A stretch of DNA of 64,000 nt from Limanda limanda (lineage: Eukaryota > Chordata > Actinopteri > Pleuronectiformes > Pleuronectidae): assembly GCF_963576545.1 (NCBI RefSeq), contig NW_026870568.1:434001-498000 (forward strand), in the 5' to 3' direction. Below are positions 29,001-42,200 of the stretch, piece after piece; within the stretch, counting starts at the first letter, position 1; every line of letters begins with the position of its first letter. The position numbers were made by a program, and so were the translations under genes. The notes beneath the pieces are model-generated. The model saw only the letters and a list, made by a program, of their open reading frames with translations, had not been told where the DNA came from and ran no database searches.

Positions 29001-32000
29001 CGATGCGCGCTACCCCATTTAGTGGGGGTAGAGCCTACTTGCAAGTCTCTCCGACCTTCACAAAAAAAGTTATTCAAGAATATCTCCTCAGATTTGGGGG
29101 AATTTCGTCGGTCGACCTCTTCCGAAGGTCGTACAAGCTCGGGGATGGTACCAATCGATCTGCAGGACCCAAATTAGTCGAGATGCAACCACTTTCCAAG
29201 TCTCTCCGACCTTCACAAAAAAAGTTATTCAAGAATATCTCTTTCTCCTATGTGCTTTCATCCTTAACCCTAACCCTTCCGAAAGTCGGAGAAGCTCAAA
29301 GATGGTACCGATCGATGCGCACTACCCCATTTAGTGGGGGTAGAGCCTACTTGCAAGTCTCTCCGACCTTCACAAAAAAAGTTATTCAAGAATATCTCCT
29401 CAGATTTGGGGGAATTTCGTCGGTCGACCTCTTCCGAAGGTCGTACAAGCTCGGGGATGGTACCAATCGATCTGCAGGACCCAAATTAGTCCAGATGCAA
29501 CCACTTTCCAAGTCTCTCCGACCTTCACAAAAAAAGTTATTCAAGAATATCTCTTTCTCCTATGTGCTTTCATCCTTAACCCTAACCCTTCCGAAAGTCG
29601 GAAAAGCTCAAGGATGGTACTGATCGATGCGCACTACCCCATTTAGTGGGGGTAGAGCCTACTTGCAAGTCTCTCCGACCTTCACAAAAAAAGTTATTCA
29701 AGAATATCTCCTCAGATTTGGGGGAATTTCGTCGGTCGACCTCTTCCGAAGGACGTACAAGCTCGGGGATGGTACCAATCGATCCGCAGGACCCAAGTTA
29801 GTCCAGATGCAACCACTTTTCAAGTCTCTCCGACCTTCACAAAAAAAGTTATTCAAGAATATCTCTTTCTCCTATGTGCTTTCATCCCTAACCCTAACCC
29901 TAACCCTTCCGAAAGTCGGAGAAGCTCAAGGATGGTACCGATCGATGCGCGCTACCCCATTTAGTGGGGGTAGAGCCTACTTGCAAGTCTCTCCGACCTT
30001 CACAAAAAAAGTTATTCAAGAATATCTCCTCAGATTTGGGGGAATTTCGTCGGTCGACCTCTTCCGAAGGTCGTACAAGCTCGGGGATGGTACCAATCGA
30101 TCTGCAGGACCCAAATTAGTCGAGATGCAACCACTTTCCAAGTCTCTCCGACCTTCACAAAAAAAGTTATTCAAGAATATCTCTTTCTCCTATGTGCTTT
30201 CATCCTTAACCCTAACCCTTCCGAAAGTCGGAGAAGCTCAAAGATGGTACCGATCGATGCGCACTACCCCATTTAGTGGGGGTAGAGCCTACTTGCAAGT
30301 CTCTCCGACCTTCACAAAAAAAGTTATTCAAGAATATCTCCTCAGATTTGGGGGAATTTCGTCGGTCGACCTCTTCCGAAGGACGTACAAGCTCGGGGAT
30401 GGTACCAATCGATCCGCAGGACCCAAGTTAGTCCAGATGCAACCACTTTTCAAGTCTCTCCGACCTTCACAAAAAAAGTTATTCAAGAATATCTCTTTCT
30501 CCTATGTGCTTTCATCCCTAACCCTAACTCTAACCCTTCCGAAAGTCGGAGAAGTTCAAGGATGGTACCGATCAATGCGCGCTACCCCATTTAGTGGGGG
30601 TAGAGCCTACTTGCAAGTCTCTCCGACCTTCACAAAAAAAGTTATTCAAGAATATCTCCTCAGATTTTGGGGAATTTCGTCGGTCGACCTCTTCCGAAGG
30701 TCTTAAAAGCTCGGGGATGGTACCAATCGATCTGCAGGACCCAAATTAGTCCAGATGCAACCACTTTCCAAGTCTCTCCGACCTTCACAAAAAAAGTTAT
30801 TCAAGAATATCTCTTTCTCCTATGTGCTTTCATCCCTAACCCTAACCCTTCCGAAAGTCGGAAAAGCTCAAGGATGGTACCGATCGATGCGCACTACCCC
30901 ATTTAGTGGGGGTAGAGCCTACTTGCAAGTCTCTCCGACCTTCACAAAAAAAGTTATTCAAGAATATCTCCTCAGATTTGGGGGAATTTCGTCGGTCGAC
31001 CTCTTCCGAAGGACGTACAAGCTCGGGGATGGTACCAATCGATCCGCAGGACCCAAGTTAGTCCAGATGCAACCACTTTTCAAGTCTCTCCGACCTTCAC
31101 AAAAAAAGTTATTCAAGAATATCTCTTTCTCCTATGTGCTTTCATCCCTAACCCTAACTCTAACCCTTCCGAAAGTCGGAGAAGCTCAAGGATGGTACCG
31201 ATCAATGCGCGCTACCCCATTTAGTGGGGGTAGAGCCTACTTGCAAGTCTCTCCGACCTTCACAAAAAAAGTTATTCAAGAATATCTCCTCAGATTTGGG
31301 GGAATTTCGTCGGTCGACCTCTTCCGAAGGTCGTAAAAGCTCGGGGATGGTACCAATCGATCTGCAGGCCCCAAATTAGTCCAGATGCAACCACTTTCCA
31401 AGTCTCTCCGACCTTCACAAAAAAAGTTATTCAAGAATATCTCTTTCTCCTATGTGCTTTCATCCCTAACCCTAACCCTTCCGAAAGTCGGAAAAGCTCA
31501 AGGATGGTACCGATCGATGCGCACTACCCCATTTAGTGGGGGTAGAGCCTACTTGCAAGTCTCTCCGACCTTCACAAAAAAAGTTATTCAAGAATATCTC
31601 CTCAGATTTGGGGGAATTCTGTCGGTCGACCTCTTCCGAAGGTCGTACAAGCTCGGGGATGGTACCAATCGATCCGCAGGACCCAAATTAGTCCAGATGC
31701 AACCACTTTTCAAGTCTCTCCGACCTTCACAAAAAAAGTTATTCAAGAATATCTCTTTCTCCTATGTGCTTTCATCCCTAACCCTAACCCTAACCCTTCC
31801 GAAAGTCGGAGAAGCTCAAGGATAGTACCGATCGATGCGCGCTACCCCATTTAGTGGGGGTAGAGCCTACTTGCAAGTCTCTCCGACCTTCACAAAAAAA
31901 GTTAATTAAGAATATCTCCTCAGATTTGGGGGAATTTCGTCGGTCGACCTCTTCCGAAGGTCATACAAGCTCGGGGATGGTACCAATCGATCTGCAGGAC

Positions 32001-32763
32001 CCAAATTAGTCCAGATGCAACCACTTTCCAAGTCTCTCCGACCTTCACAAAAAAAGTTATTCAAGAATATCTCTTTCTCCTATGTGCTTTCATCCTTAAC
32101 CCTAACCCTTCCGAAAGTCGGAAAAGCTCAAGGATGGTACTGATCGATGCGCACTACCCCATTTAGTGGGGGTAGAGCCTACTTGCAAGTCTCTCCGACC
32201 TTCACAAAAAAAGTTATTCAAGAATATCTCCTCAGATTTGGGGGAATTTCGTCGGTCGACCTCTTCCGAAGGACGTACAAGCTCGGGGATGGTACCAATC
32301 GATCCGCAGGACCCAAGTTAGTCCAGATGCAACCACTTTCCAAGTCTCTCCGACCTTCACAAAAAAAGTTATTCAAGAATATCTCTTTCTCCTATGTGCT
32401 TTCATCCCTAACCCTAACCCTAACCCTTCCGAAAGTCGGAGAAGCTCAAGGATGGTACCGATCGATGCGCGCTACCCCATTTAGTGGGGGTAGAGCCTAC
32501 TTGCAAGTCTCTCCGACCTTCACAAAAAAAGTTATTCAAGAATATCTCCTCAGATTTGGGGGAATTTCGTCGGTCGACCTCTTCCGAAGGTCGTACAAGC
32601 TCGGGGATGGTACCAATCGATCTGCAGGACCCAAATTAGTCCAGATGCAACCACTTTCCAAGTCTCTCCGACCTTCACAAAAAAAGTTATTCAAGAATAT
32701 CTCTTTCTCCTATGTGCTTTCATCCCTAACCCTAACCCTAACCCTTCCGAAAGTCGGAGAAGC
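26032..32763 (+). repeat. Sat-I proximal domain: AB/ABB units with private variants
   Basis: From about 26 kb the organisation changes. A runs disappear and units are AB (318 or 312 bp) or ABB (473 bp, for example the step from 26347 to 26820). New variants spread: CCCTTCCAAAAGTCGG, GCGCATTACC and GCGCACTACC, CACTTTTCAAG, CCCAAGTTAGTCC, AGGACGTACAAG, CATCCTTAACCC and CCCTAACTCTAACCC. The last two erode the telomere block. A 942-bp unit repeats at 28685 and 29627, and a 630-bp step links 30755 and 31385. Higher divergence at the inner edge is typical of the margin of a tandem array. Confidence 0.8.
32761..32763. other. Sat-I / Sat-II junction with AGC microhomology
   Basis: Sat-I reads through GTCGGAGAAGC, and Sat-II continues as AGCACTTTTCTGACACTGG. 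AGC belongs to both repeats (AGAAGCTCAAGG in Sat-I, TTCCAGCACTTTTC in Sat-II). There is no spacer or transposon remnant. A 3-bp microhomology join fits end-joining or template switching. Confidence 0.85.
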
Positions 32764-35700
32764 ACTTTTCTGACACTGGAGCTGATATGTGATGAAAAAG
32801 TCAAAATGTTAACCATTGTTTCCAAAAAAGGCTTATCTCCCTGTTTCCAGCGCTTTTCTGACACTTGGGCTGACATGTGGTGAAAAAGTCAGACATCTTA
32901 ATCAATGCTTCCAAAAAAGGCTTATCTCCCCGTTTCCAGCTGTTTAGTGACATTTGGGATGATGTGTGATGAAAAATTCAAGAATTTAACCATTTCTTCC
33001 AAAAAAAGGCATATCTCCCTGTTTCCAGCGCTTTTCTGACACTGGAGCTGATATGTGATGAAAAAGTCAAAATGTTAACCATTGCTTCCAAAAAAGGCTT
33101 ATCTCACCGTTTCCAGCTGTTAAGTGACATTTGGGATGATGTGTGATGAAAAATTCAAGAATTTAACCATTTCTTCCAAAAAAAGGCATTTCTCCCTGTT
33201 TCCAGCGCTTTTCTGACACTGGAGCTGATATGTGATGAAAAAGTCAAAATGTTAACCATTGCTTCCAAAAAAGGCTTATGTCCCTGTTTCCAGCGCTTTT
33301 CTGACACTTGGGCTGATATGTGATGAAAAAGTCAAAATGTTAACCATTTCTTCCAAAAAAGCCTTATGTCCCTGTTTCCAGCGCTTTTCTGACACTTGGG
33401 CTGATATGTTATGAAAAAGTCAAAATGTTAACCATTGCTTCCAAAAAAGGCTTATCTCCCCGTTTCCAGCTGTTTAGTGACATTTGGGATGATTTGTGAT
33501 GAAAAATTCAAGAATTTAACCATTTCTTCCAAAAAAGGCTTATCTCCCTGTTTCCAGCGCTTTTCTGACACTTGGGCTGACATGTGATGAAAAAGTCAGA
33601 AATCTTAATCAATGCTTCCAAAAAAGGCTTATCTCCCCGTTTCCAGCTGTTGAGTGACATTTGGGATGATGTGTGATGAAAAATTCAAGAATTTAACCAT
33701 TTCTTCCAAAAAAAGGCATATCTCCCTGTTTCCAGCACTTTTCTGACACTGGAGCTGATATGTGATGAAAAAGTCAAAATGTTAACCATTGCTTCCAAAA
33801 AAGGCTTATCTCCCCGTTTCCAGCTGTTTAGTGACATTTGGGATGATGTGTGATGAAAAATTCAAGAATTTAACCATTTCTTCCATAAAAGGCTTATCTC
33901 CCTGTTTCCTGCGCTTTTCCGACACTTGGGCTGACATGTGATGAAAAAGTCAGACATCTTAATCAATGCTTCCAAAAAAGGCTTATCTCCCCGTTTCCAG
34001 CTGTTTAGTGACATTTGGGATGATGTGTGATGAAAAATTCAAGAATTTAACCATTTCTTCCAAAAAAAGGCATATCTCCCTGTTTCCAGCGCTTTTCTGA
34101 CACTGGAGCTGATATGTGATGAAAAAGTCAAAATGTTAACCATTGCTTCCAAAAAAGGCTTATCTCACCGTTTCCAGCTGTTAAGTGACATTTGGGATGA
34201 TGTGTGATGAAAAATTCAAGAATTCAACCATTTCTTCCAAAAAAAGGCATATCTCCCTGTTTCCAGCGCTTTTCTGACACTGGAGCTGATATGTGATGAA
34301 AAAGTCAAAATGTTAACCATTTCTTCCAAAAAAGGCTTATCTCCCTGTTTCCAGCGCTTTTCTGACACTTGGGCTGACATGTGATGAAAAAGTCAGACAT
34401 CTTAATCAATGCTTCCAAAAAAGGCTTATCTCCCCGTTTCCAGCTGTTTAGTGACAATTGGGATGACGTGTGATGAAAAATTCAAGAATTTAACAATTTC
34501 TTCCAAAAAAAGGCATATCTCCCTGTTTCCAGCGCTTTTCTGACACTGGAGCTGATATGTGATGAAAAAGTCCAAATGTTAACCATTGCTTCCAAAAAAG
34601 GCTTATCTCCCCGTTTCCAGCTGTTTAGTGACATTTGGGATGATGTGTGATGAAAAATTCAAGAATTTAACCATTTCTTCCAAAAAAGGCCTATCTCCCT
34701 GTTTCCTGCGCTTTTCTGACACTTGGGCTGACATGTGATGAAAAAGTCAAAATGTTAACCATTTCTTCCAAAAAAGCCTTATGTCCCTGTTTCCAGCGCT
34801 TTTCTGACACTTGGGCTGATATGTGATGAAAAAGTCAAAATGTTAACCATTGCTTCCAAAAAAGGCTTATCTCCCCGTTTCCAGCTGTTTAGTGACATTT
34901 GGGATGATGTGTGATGAAAAATTCAAGAATTTAACCATTTCTTCCAAAAAAGGCTTATCTCCCTGTTTCCTGCGCTTTTCTGACACTTGGGCTGACATGT
35001 GATGAAAAAGTCAGAATGTTAACCATTGCTTCCAAAAAAGGCTTATCTCCCCGTTTCCAGCTGTTTAGTGACATTTGGGATGATGTGTGATGAAAAATTC
35101 AAGAATTTAACCATTTCTTCCAAAAAAGGCATATCTCCCTGTTTCCAGCGCTTTTCTGACACTGGAGCTGATATGTGATTAAAAAGTCAAAATGTTAACC
35201 ATTGCTTCCAAAAAAGGCTTATCTCCCCGTTTCCAGCTGTTTAGTGACATTTGGGATGATGTGTGATGAAAAATTCAAGAATTTAACCATTTCTTCCAAA
35301 AAAAGGCATATCTCCCTGTTTCCAGCGCTTTTCTGACACTAGAGCTGATATGTGATGAAAAAGTCAGAAATCTTAATCAATGCTTCCAAAAAAGGCTTAT
35401 CTCCCCGTTTCCAGCTGTTGACTGACATTTGGGATGATGTGTGATGAAAAATTCAAGAATTTAACAATTTCTTCCAAAAAAGGCTTATCTCCCCGTTTCC
35501 AGCTGTTTAGTGACATTTGTGATGATGTGTGGTGAAAAATTCAAGAATTTAACCATTTCTTCCAAAAAAGGCTTATCTCCCTGTTTCCTGCGCTTTTCTG
35601 ACACTTGGGCTGACATGTGATGAAAAAGTCAGAAATCTTAATCAATGCTTCCAAAAAAGGCTTATCTCCCCGTTTCCAGCTGTTAAGTGACATTTGGGAT

Positions 35701-36251
35701 GATGTGTGATGAAAAATTCAAGAATTTAACCATTTCTCCCAAAAAAAGGCCTATCTCCCTGTTTCCAGCGCTTTTCTGACACTGGAGCTGATATGTGATG
35801 AAAAAGTCAAAATGTTAACCATTTCTTCCAAAAAAGGCTTATGTCCCTGTTTCCAGCGCTTTTCTGACACTTGGGCTGATATGTGATGAAAAAGTCAAAA
35901 TGTTAACCATTGCTTCCAAAAAAGGCTTATCTCCCCGTTTCCAGCTGTTTAGTGACATTTGGGATGATGTGTGATGAAAAATTCAAGAATTTAACCATTT
36001 CTTCCAAAAGAGGCATTTCTCCCTGTTTCCAGCGCTTCCATTGCTTCCAAAAAAGGCTTATCTCCCCGTTTCCAGCTGTTTAGTGACATTTGGGATGATA
36101 TGTGATGAAAAATTCAGAATTTAACCATTTCTTCCAAAAAAGGCATATCTCCCTGTTTCCAGCGCTTTTCTGACACTGGAGCTGATATGTGATGAAAAAG
36201 TCATAATGTTAACAATTGCTTCCAAAAAAGGCATATCTCCCTGTTTCCAGC

Positions 36252-39200
36252 ACTTTTCTGACACTGGAGCTGATATGTGATGAAAAAGTCAAAATGTTAA
36301 CCATTGTTTCCAAAAAAGGCTTATCTCCCTGTTTCCAGCGCTTTTCTGACACTTGGGCTGACATGTGGTGAAAAAGTCAGACATCTTAATCAATGCTTCC
36401 AAAAAAGGCTTATCTCCCCGTTTCCAGCTGTTTAGTGACATTTGGGATGATGTGTGATGAAAAATTCAAGAATTTAACCATTTCTTCCAAAAAAAGGCAT
36501 ATCTCCCTGTTTCCAGCGCTTTTCTGACACTGGAGCTGATATGTGATGAAAAAGTCAAAATGTTAACCATTGCTTCCAAAAAAGGCTTATCTCACCGATT
36601 CCAGCTGTTAAGTGACATTTGGGATGATGTGTGATGAAAAATTCAAGAATTTAACCATTTCTTCCAAAAAAAGGCATATCTCCCTGTTTCCAGCGCTTTT
36701 CTGACACTGGAGCTGATATGTGATGAAAAAGTCAAAATGTTAACCATTGCTTCCAAAAAAGGCTTATGTCCCTGTTTCCAGCGCTTTTCTGACACTTAGG
36801 CTGATATGTGATGAAAAAGTCAAAATGTTAACCATTGCTTCCAAAAAAGGCTTATCTCCCCGTTTCCAGCTGTTTAGTGACATTTGGGATGATGTGTGAT
36901 GAAAAATTCAAGAATTTAACCATTTCTTCCAAAAAAGGCTTATCTCCCTGTTTCCAGCGCTTTTCTGACACTTGGGCTGACATGTGATGAAAAAGTCAGA
37001 CATCTTAATCAATGCTTCCAAAAAAGGCTTATCTCCCCGTTTCCAGCTGTTTAGTGACATTTGGGATGACGTGTGATGAAAAATTCAAGAATTTAACAAT
37101 TTCTTCCAAAAAAAGGCATATCTCCCTGTTTCCAGCGCTTTTCTGACACTGGAGCTGATATGTGATGAAAAAGTCAAAATGTTAACCATTGCTTCCAAAA
37201 AAGGCTTATCTCCCCGTTTCCAGCTGTTTAGTGACATTTGGGATGATGTGTGATGAAAAATTCAAGAATTTAACCATTTCTTCCAAAAAAGGCCTATCTC
37301 CCTGTTTCCTGCGCTTTTCTGACACTTGGGCTGACATGTGATGAAAAAGTCAAAATGTTAACCATTGCTTCCAAAAAAGGCTTATCTCCCCGTTTCCAGC
37401 TGTTTAGTGACATTTGGGATGATGTGTGATGAAAAATTCAAGAATTTAACCATTTCTTCCAAAAAAGGCTTATCTCCCTGTTTCCTGCGCTTTTCTGACA
37501 CTTGGGCTGACATGTGATGAAAAAGTCAGAATGTTAACCATTGCTTCCAAAAAAGGCTTATCTCCCCGTTTCCAGCTGTTTAGTGACATTTGGGATGATG
37601 TGTGATGAAAAATTCAAGAATTTAACCATTTCTTCCAAAAAAGGCATATCTCCCTGTTTCCAGCGCTTTTCTGACACTGGAGCTGATATGTGATTAAAAA
37701 GTCAAAATGTTAACCATTGCTTCCAAAAAAGGCTTATCTCCCCGTTTCCAGCTGTTTAGTGACATTTGGGATGATGTGTGATGAAAAATTCAAGAATTTA
37801 ACCATTTCTTCCAAAAAAAGGCATATCTCCCTGTTTCCAGCGCTTTTCTGACACTAGAGCTGATATGTGATGAAAAAGTCAGAAATCTTAATCAATGCTT
37901 CCAAAAAAGGCTTATCTCCCCGTTTCCAGCTGTTGACTGACATTTGGGATGATGTGTGATGAAAAATTCAAGAATTTAACAATTTCTTCCAAAAAAGGCT
38001 TATCTCCCCGTTTCCAGTTGTTTAGTGACATTTGGGATGATGTGTGATGAAAAATTCAAGAATTTAACCATTTCTTCCAAAAAAGGCTTATCTCCCTGTT
38101 TCCTGCGCTTTTCTGACACTTGGGCTGACATGTGATGAAAAAGTCAGAAATCTTAATCAATGCTTCCAAAAAAGGCTTATCTCCCCGTTTCCAGCTGTTA
38201 AGTGACATTTGGGATGATGTGTGATGAAAAATTCAAGAATTTAACCATTTCTTCCAAAAAAGGCATATCTCCCTGTTTCCAGCGCTTTTCTGACACTGGA
38301 GCTGATATGTGATGAAAAAGTCAAAATGTTAACCATTGCTTCCAAAAAAGGCTTATCTCCCCGTTTCCAGCTGTTTAGTGACATTTGGGATGATGTGTGA
38401 TGAAAAATTCAAGAATTTAACCATTTCTTCCAAAAAAAGGCATATCTCCCTGTTTCCAGCGCTTTTCTGACACTGGAGCTGATATGTGATGAAAAAGTCA
38501 AAATGTTAACCATTTCTTCCAAAAAAGGCTTATGTCCCTGTTTCCAGCGCTTTTCTGACACTTAGGCTGATATGTGATGAAAAAGTGAAAATGTTAACCA
38601 TTGCTTCCAAAAAAGGCTTATCTCCCCGTTTCCAGCTGTTTAGTGACATTTGGGATGATGTGTGATGAAAAATTCAAGAATTTAACCATTTCTTCCAAAA
38701 AAGGCTTATCTCCCTGTTTCCTGCGCTTTTCCGACACTTGGGCTGACATGTGATGAAAAAGTCAGACATCTTAATCAATGCTTCCAAAAAAGGCTTATCT
38801 CCCCGTTTCCAGCTGTTTAGTGACATTTGGGATGACGTGTGATGAAAAATTCAAGAATTTAACAATTTCTTCCAAAAAAAGGCATATCTCCCTGTTTCCA
38901 GCGCTTTTCTGACACTGGAGCTGATATGTGATGAAAAAGTCAAAATGTTAACCATTGCTTCCAAAAAAGGCTTATCTCCCCGTTTCCAGCTGTTGACTGA
39001 CATTTGGGATGATGTGTGATGAAAAATTCAAGAATTTAACAATTTCTTCCAAAAAAGGCTTATCTCCCCGTTTCCAGCTGTTTAGTGACATTTGGGATGA
39101 TGTGTGATGAAAAATTCAAGAATTTAACCATTTCTTCCAAAAAAGGCTTGTCTCCCTGTTTCCTGCGCTTTTCTGACACTTGGGCTGACATGTGATGAAA

Positions 39201-42200
39201 AAGTCAGAAATCTTAATCAATGCTTCCAAAAAAGGCTTATCTCCCCGTTTCCAGCTGTTAAGTGACATTTGGGATGATGTGTGATGAAAAATTCAAGAAT
39301 TTAACCATTTCTCCCAAAAAAAGGCATATCTCCCTGTTTCCAGCGCTTTTCTGACACTGGAGCTGATATGTGATGAAAAAGTCAAAATGTTAACCATTTC
39401 TTCCAAAAAAGGCTTATGTCCCTGTTTCCAGCGCTTTTCTGACACTTGGGCTGATATGTGATGAAAAAGTCAAAATGTTAACCATTGCTTCCAAAAAAGG
39501 CTTATCTCCCCGTTTCCAGCTGTTTAGTGACATTTGGGATGATGTGTGATGAAAAATTCAAGAATTTAACCATTTCTTCCAAAAAAAGGCATATCTCCCT
39601 GTTTCCAGCGCTTTTCTGACACTAGAGCTGATATGTGATGAAAAAGTCAGAAATCTTAATCACTGCTTCCAAAAAAGGCTTATCTCCCCGTTTCCAGCTG
39701 TTGACTGACATTTGGGATGATGTGTGATGAAAAATTCAAGAATTTAACAATTTCTTCCAAAAAAGGCTTATCTCCCCGTTTCCAGCTGTTTAGTTACATT
39801 TGTGATGATGTGTGATGAAAAATTCAAGAATTTAACCATTTCTTCCAAAAAAGGCTTATCTCCCTGTTTCCTGCGCTTTTCTGACACTTGGGCTGACATG
39901 TGATGAAAAAGTCAGAAATCTTAATCAATGCTTCCAAAAAAGGCTTATCTCCCCGTTTCCAGCTGTTAAGTGACATTTGGGATGATGTGTGATGAAAAAT
40001 TCAAGAATTTAACCATTTCTCCCAAAAAAGGCCTATCTCCCTGTTTCCAGCGCTTTTCTGACACTGGAACTGATATATGATGAAAAAGTCAAAATGTTAA
40101 CCATTTCTTCCAAAAAAGGCTTATGTCCCTGTTTCCAGCGCTTTTCTGACACTTGGGCTGATATGTGATGAAAAAGTCAAAATGTTAACCATTGCTTCCA
40201 AAAAAGGCTTATCTCCCCGTTTCCAGCTGTTTAGTGACATTTGGGATGATGTGTGATGAAAAATTCAAGAATTTAACCATTTCTTCCAAAAAAGGCTTAT
40301 CTCCCTGTTTCCAGCGCTTTTCTGACACTTGGGCTGACATGTGATGAAAAAGTCAGACATCTTAATCAATGCTTCCAAAAAAGGCTTATCTCCCCGTTTC
40401 CAGCTGTTTAGTGACATTTGGGATGATGTGTGATGAAAAATTCAAGAATTTAACCATTTCTTCCAAAAAAGGCATATCTCCCTGTTTCCAGCGCTTCCAT
40501 TGCTTCCAAAAAAGGCTTATCTCCCCGTTTCCAGCTGTTTAGTGACATTTGGGATGATATGTGATGAAAAATTCAGAATTTAACCATTTCTTCCAAAAAA
40601 GGCATATCTCCCTGTTTCCAGCGCTTTTCTGACACTGGAGCTGATATGTGATGAAAAAGTCATAATGTTAACAATTGCTTCCAAAAAAGGCATATCTCCC
40701 TGTTTCCAGCACTTTTCTGACACTGGAGCTGATATGTGATGAAAAAGTCAAAATGTTAACCATTGTTTCCAAAAAAGGCTTATCTCCCTGTTTCCAGCGC
40801 TTTTCTGACACTTGGGCTGACATGTGGTGAAAAAGTCAGACATCTTAATCAATGCTTCCAAAAAAGGCTTATCTCCCCGTTTCCAGCTGTTTAGTGACAT
40901 TTGGGATGATGTGTGATGAAAAATTCAAGAATTTAACCATTTCTTCCAAAAAAAGGCATATCTCCCTGTTTCCAGCGCTTTTCCGACACTGGAGCTGATA
41001 TGTGATGAAAAAGTCAAAATGTTAACCATTGCTTCCAAAAAAGGCTTATCTCACCGTTTCCAGCTGTTAAGTGACATTTGGGATGATGTGTGATGAAAAA
41101 TTCAAGAATTTAACCATTTCTTCCAAAAAAAGGCATATCTCCCTGTTTCCAGCGCTTTTCTGACACTGGAGCTGATATGTGATGAAAAAGTCAAAATGTT
41201 AACCATTGCTTCCAAAAAAGGCTTATGTCCCTGTTTCCAGCGCTTTTCTGACACTTAGGCTGATTTGTGATGAAAAAGTCAAAATGTTAACCATTGCTTC
41301 CAAAAAAGGCTTATCTCCCCGTTTCCAGCTGTTTAGTGACATTTGGGATGATGTGTGATGAAAAATTCAAGAATTTAACCATTTCTTCCAAAAAAGGCTT
41401 ATCTCCCTGTTTCCAGCGCTTTTCTGACACTTGGGCTGACATGTGATGAAAAAGTCAGACATCTTAATCAATGCTTCCAAAAAAGGCTTATCTCCCCGTT
41501 TCCAGCTGTTTAGTGACATTTGGGATGACGTGTGATGAAAAATTCAAGAACTTAACAATTTCTTCCAAAAAAAGGCATATCTCCCTGTTTCCAGCGCTTT
41601 TCTGACACTGGAGCTGATATGTGATGAAAAAGTCAAAATGTTAACCATTGCTTCCAAAAAAGGCTTATCTCCCCGTTTCCAGCTGTTTAGTGACATTTGG
41701 GATGATGTGTGATGAAAAATTCAAGAATTTAACCATTTCTTCCAAAAAAGGCCTATCTCCCTGTTTCCTGCGCTTTTCTGACACTTGGGCTGACATGTGA
41801 TGAAAAAGTCAAAATGTTAACCATTTCTTCCAAAAAAGCCTTTTGTCCCTGTTTCCAGCGCTTTTCTGACACTTGGGCTGATATGTGATGAAAAAGTCAA
41901 AATGTTAACCATTGCTTCCAAAAAAGGCTTATCTCCCCGTTTCCAGCTGTTTAGTGACATTTGGGATGATGTGTGATGAAAAATTCAAGAATTTAACCAT
42001 TTCTTCCAAAAAAGGCTTATCTCCCTGTTTCCTGCGCTTTTCTGACACTTGGGCTGACATGTGATGAAAAAGTCAGAATGTTAACCATTGCTTCCAAAAA
42101 AGGCTTATCTCCCCGTTTCCAGCTGTTTAGTGACATTTGGGATGATGTGTGATGAAAAATTCAAGAATTTAACCATTTCTTCCAAAAAAGGCATATCTCC

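Larger units (their letters stand above)
1..32763 (+). repeat. Sat-I: telomere-unit-bearing satellite array (A/B monomers)
   Basis: Continuous head-to-tail tandem array, about 200 monomers, open at the left edge of the window. Two monomer types alternate irregularly: A (163 or 157 bp) and B (155 bp). Both begin with the same 44-bp block (starting AAGTCTCTCCGACC and ending AAGAATATCTC). Both share a second, diverged block of about 40 bp containing CTTCCGAA and GATGGTACC. Every A monomer holds two or three CCCTAA units, all on the + strand; I saw no TTAGGG on + in the array. AB is 318 bp, a multiple of three, and the monomers are poor in stops. That produces reading frames of up to 426 codons, which I regard as repeat artefacts. 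A subtelomeric location is inferred from the telomere units and their strand; it is not shown directly because no true telomere tract is in the window. Confidence 0.95.

Noticed and set aside
45..32773. Dozens of + strand reading frames of 80-426 codons with near-identical products
   Set aside because: All are the same satellite read in shifting frames. They start at GTG or internal ATG, end at the same TAG of the A monomer, and vary with monomer order. No gene structure.
32691..32876. - strand 61-codon frame across the satellite junction
   Set aside because: Chance frame reading from one satellite into another; no start context or similarity.
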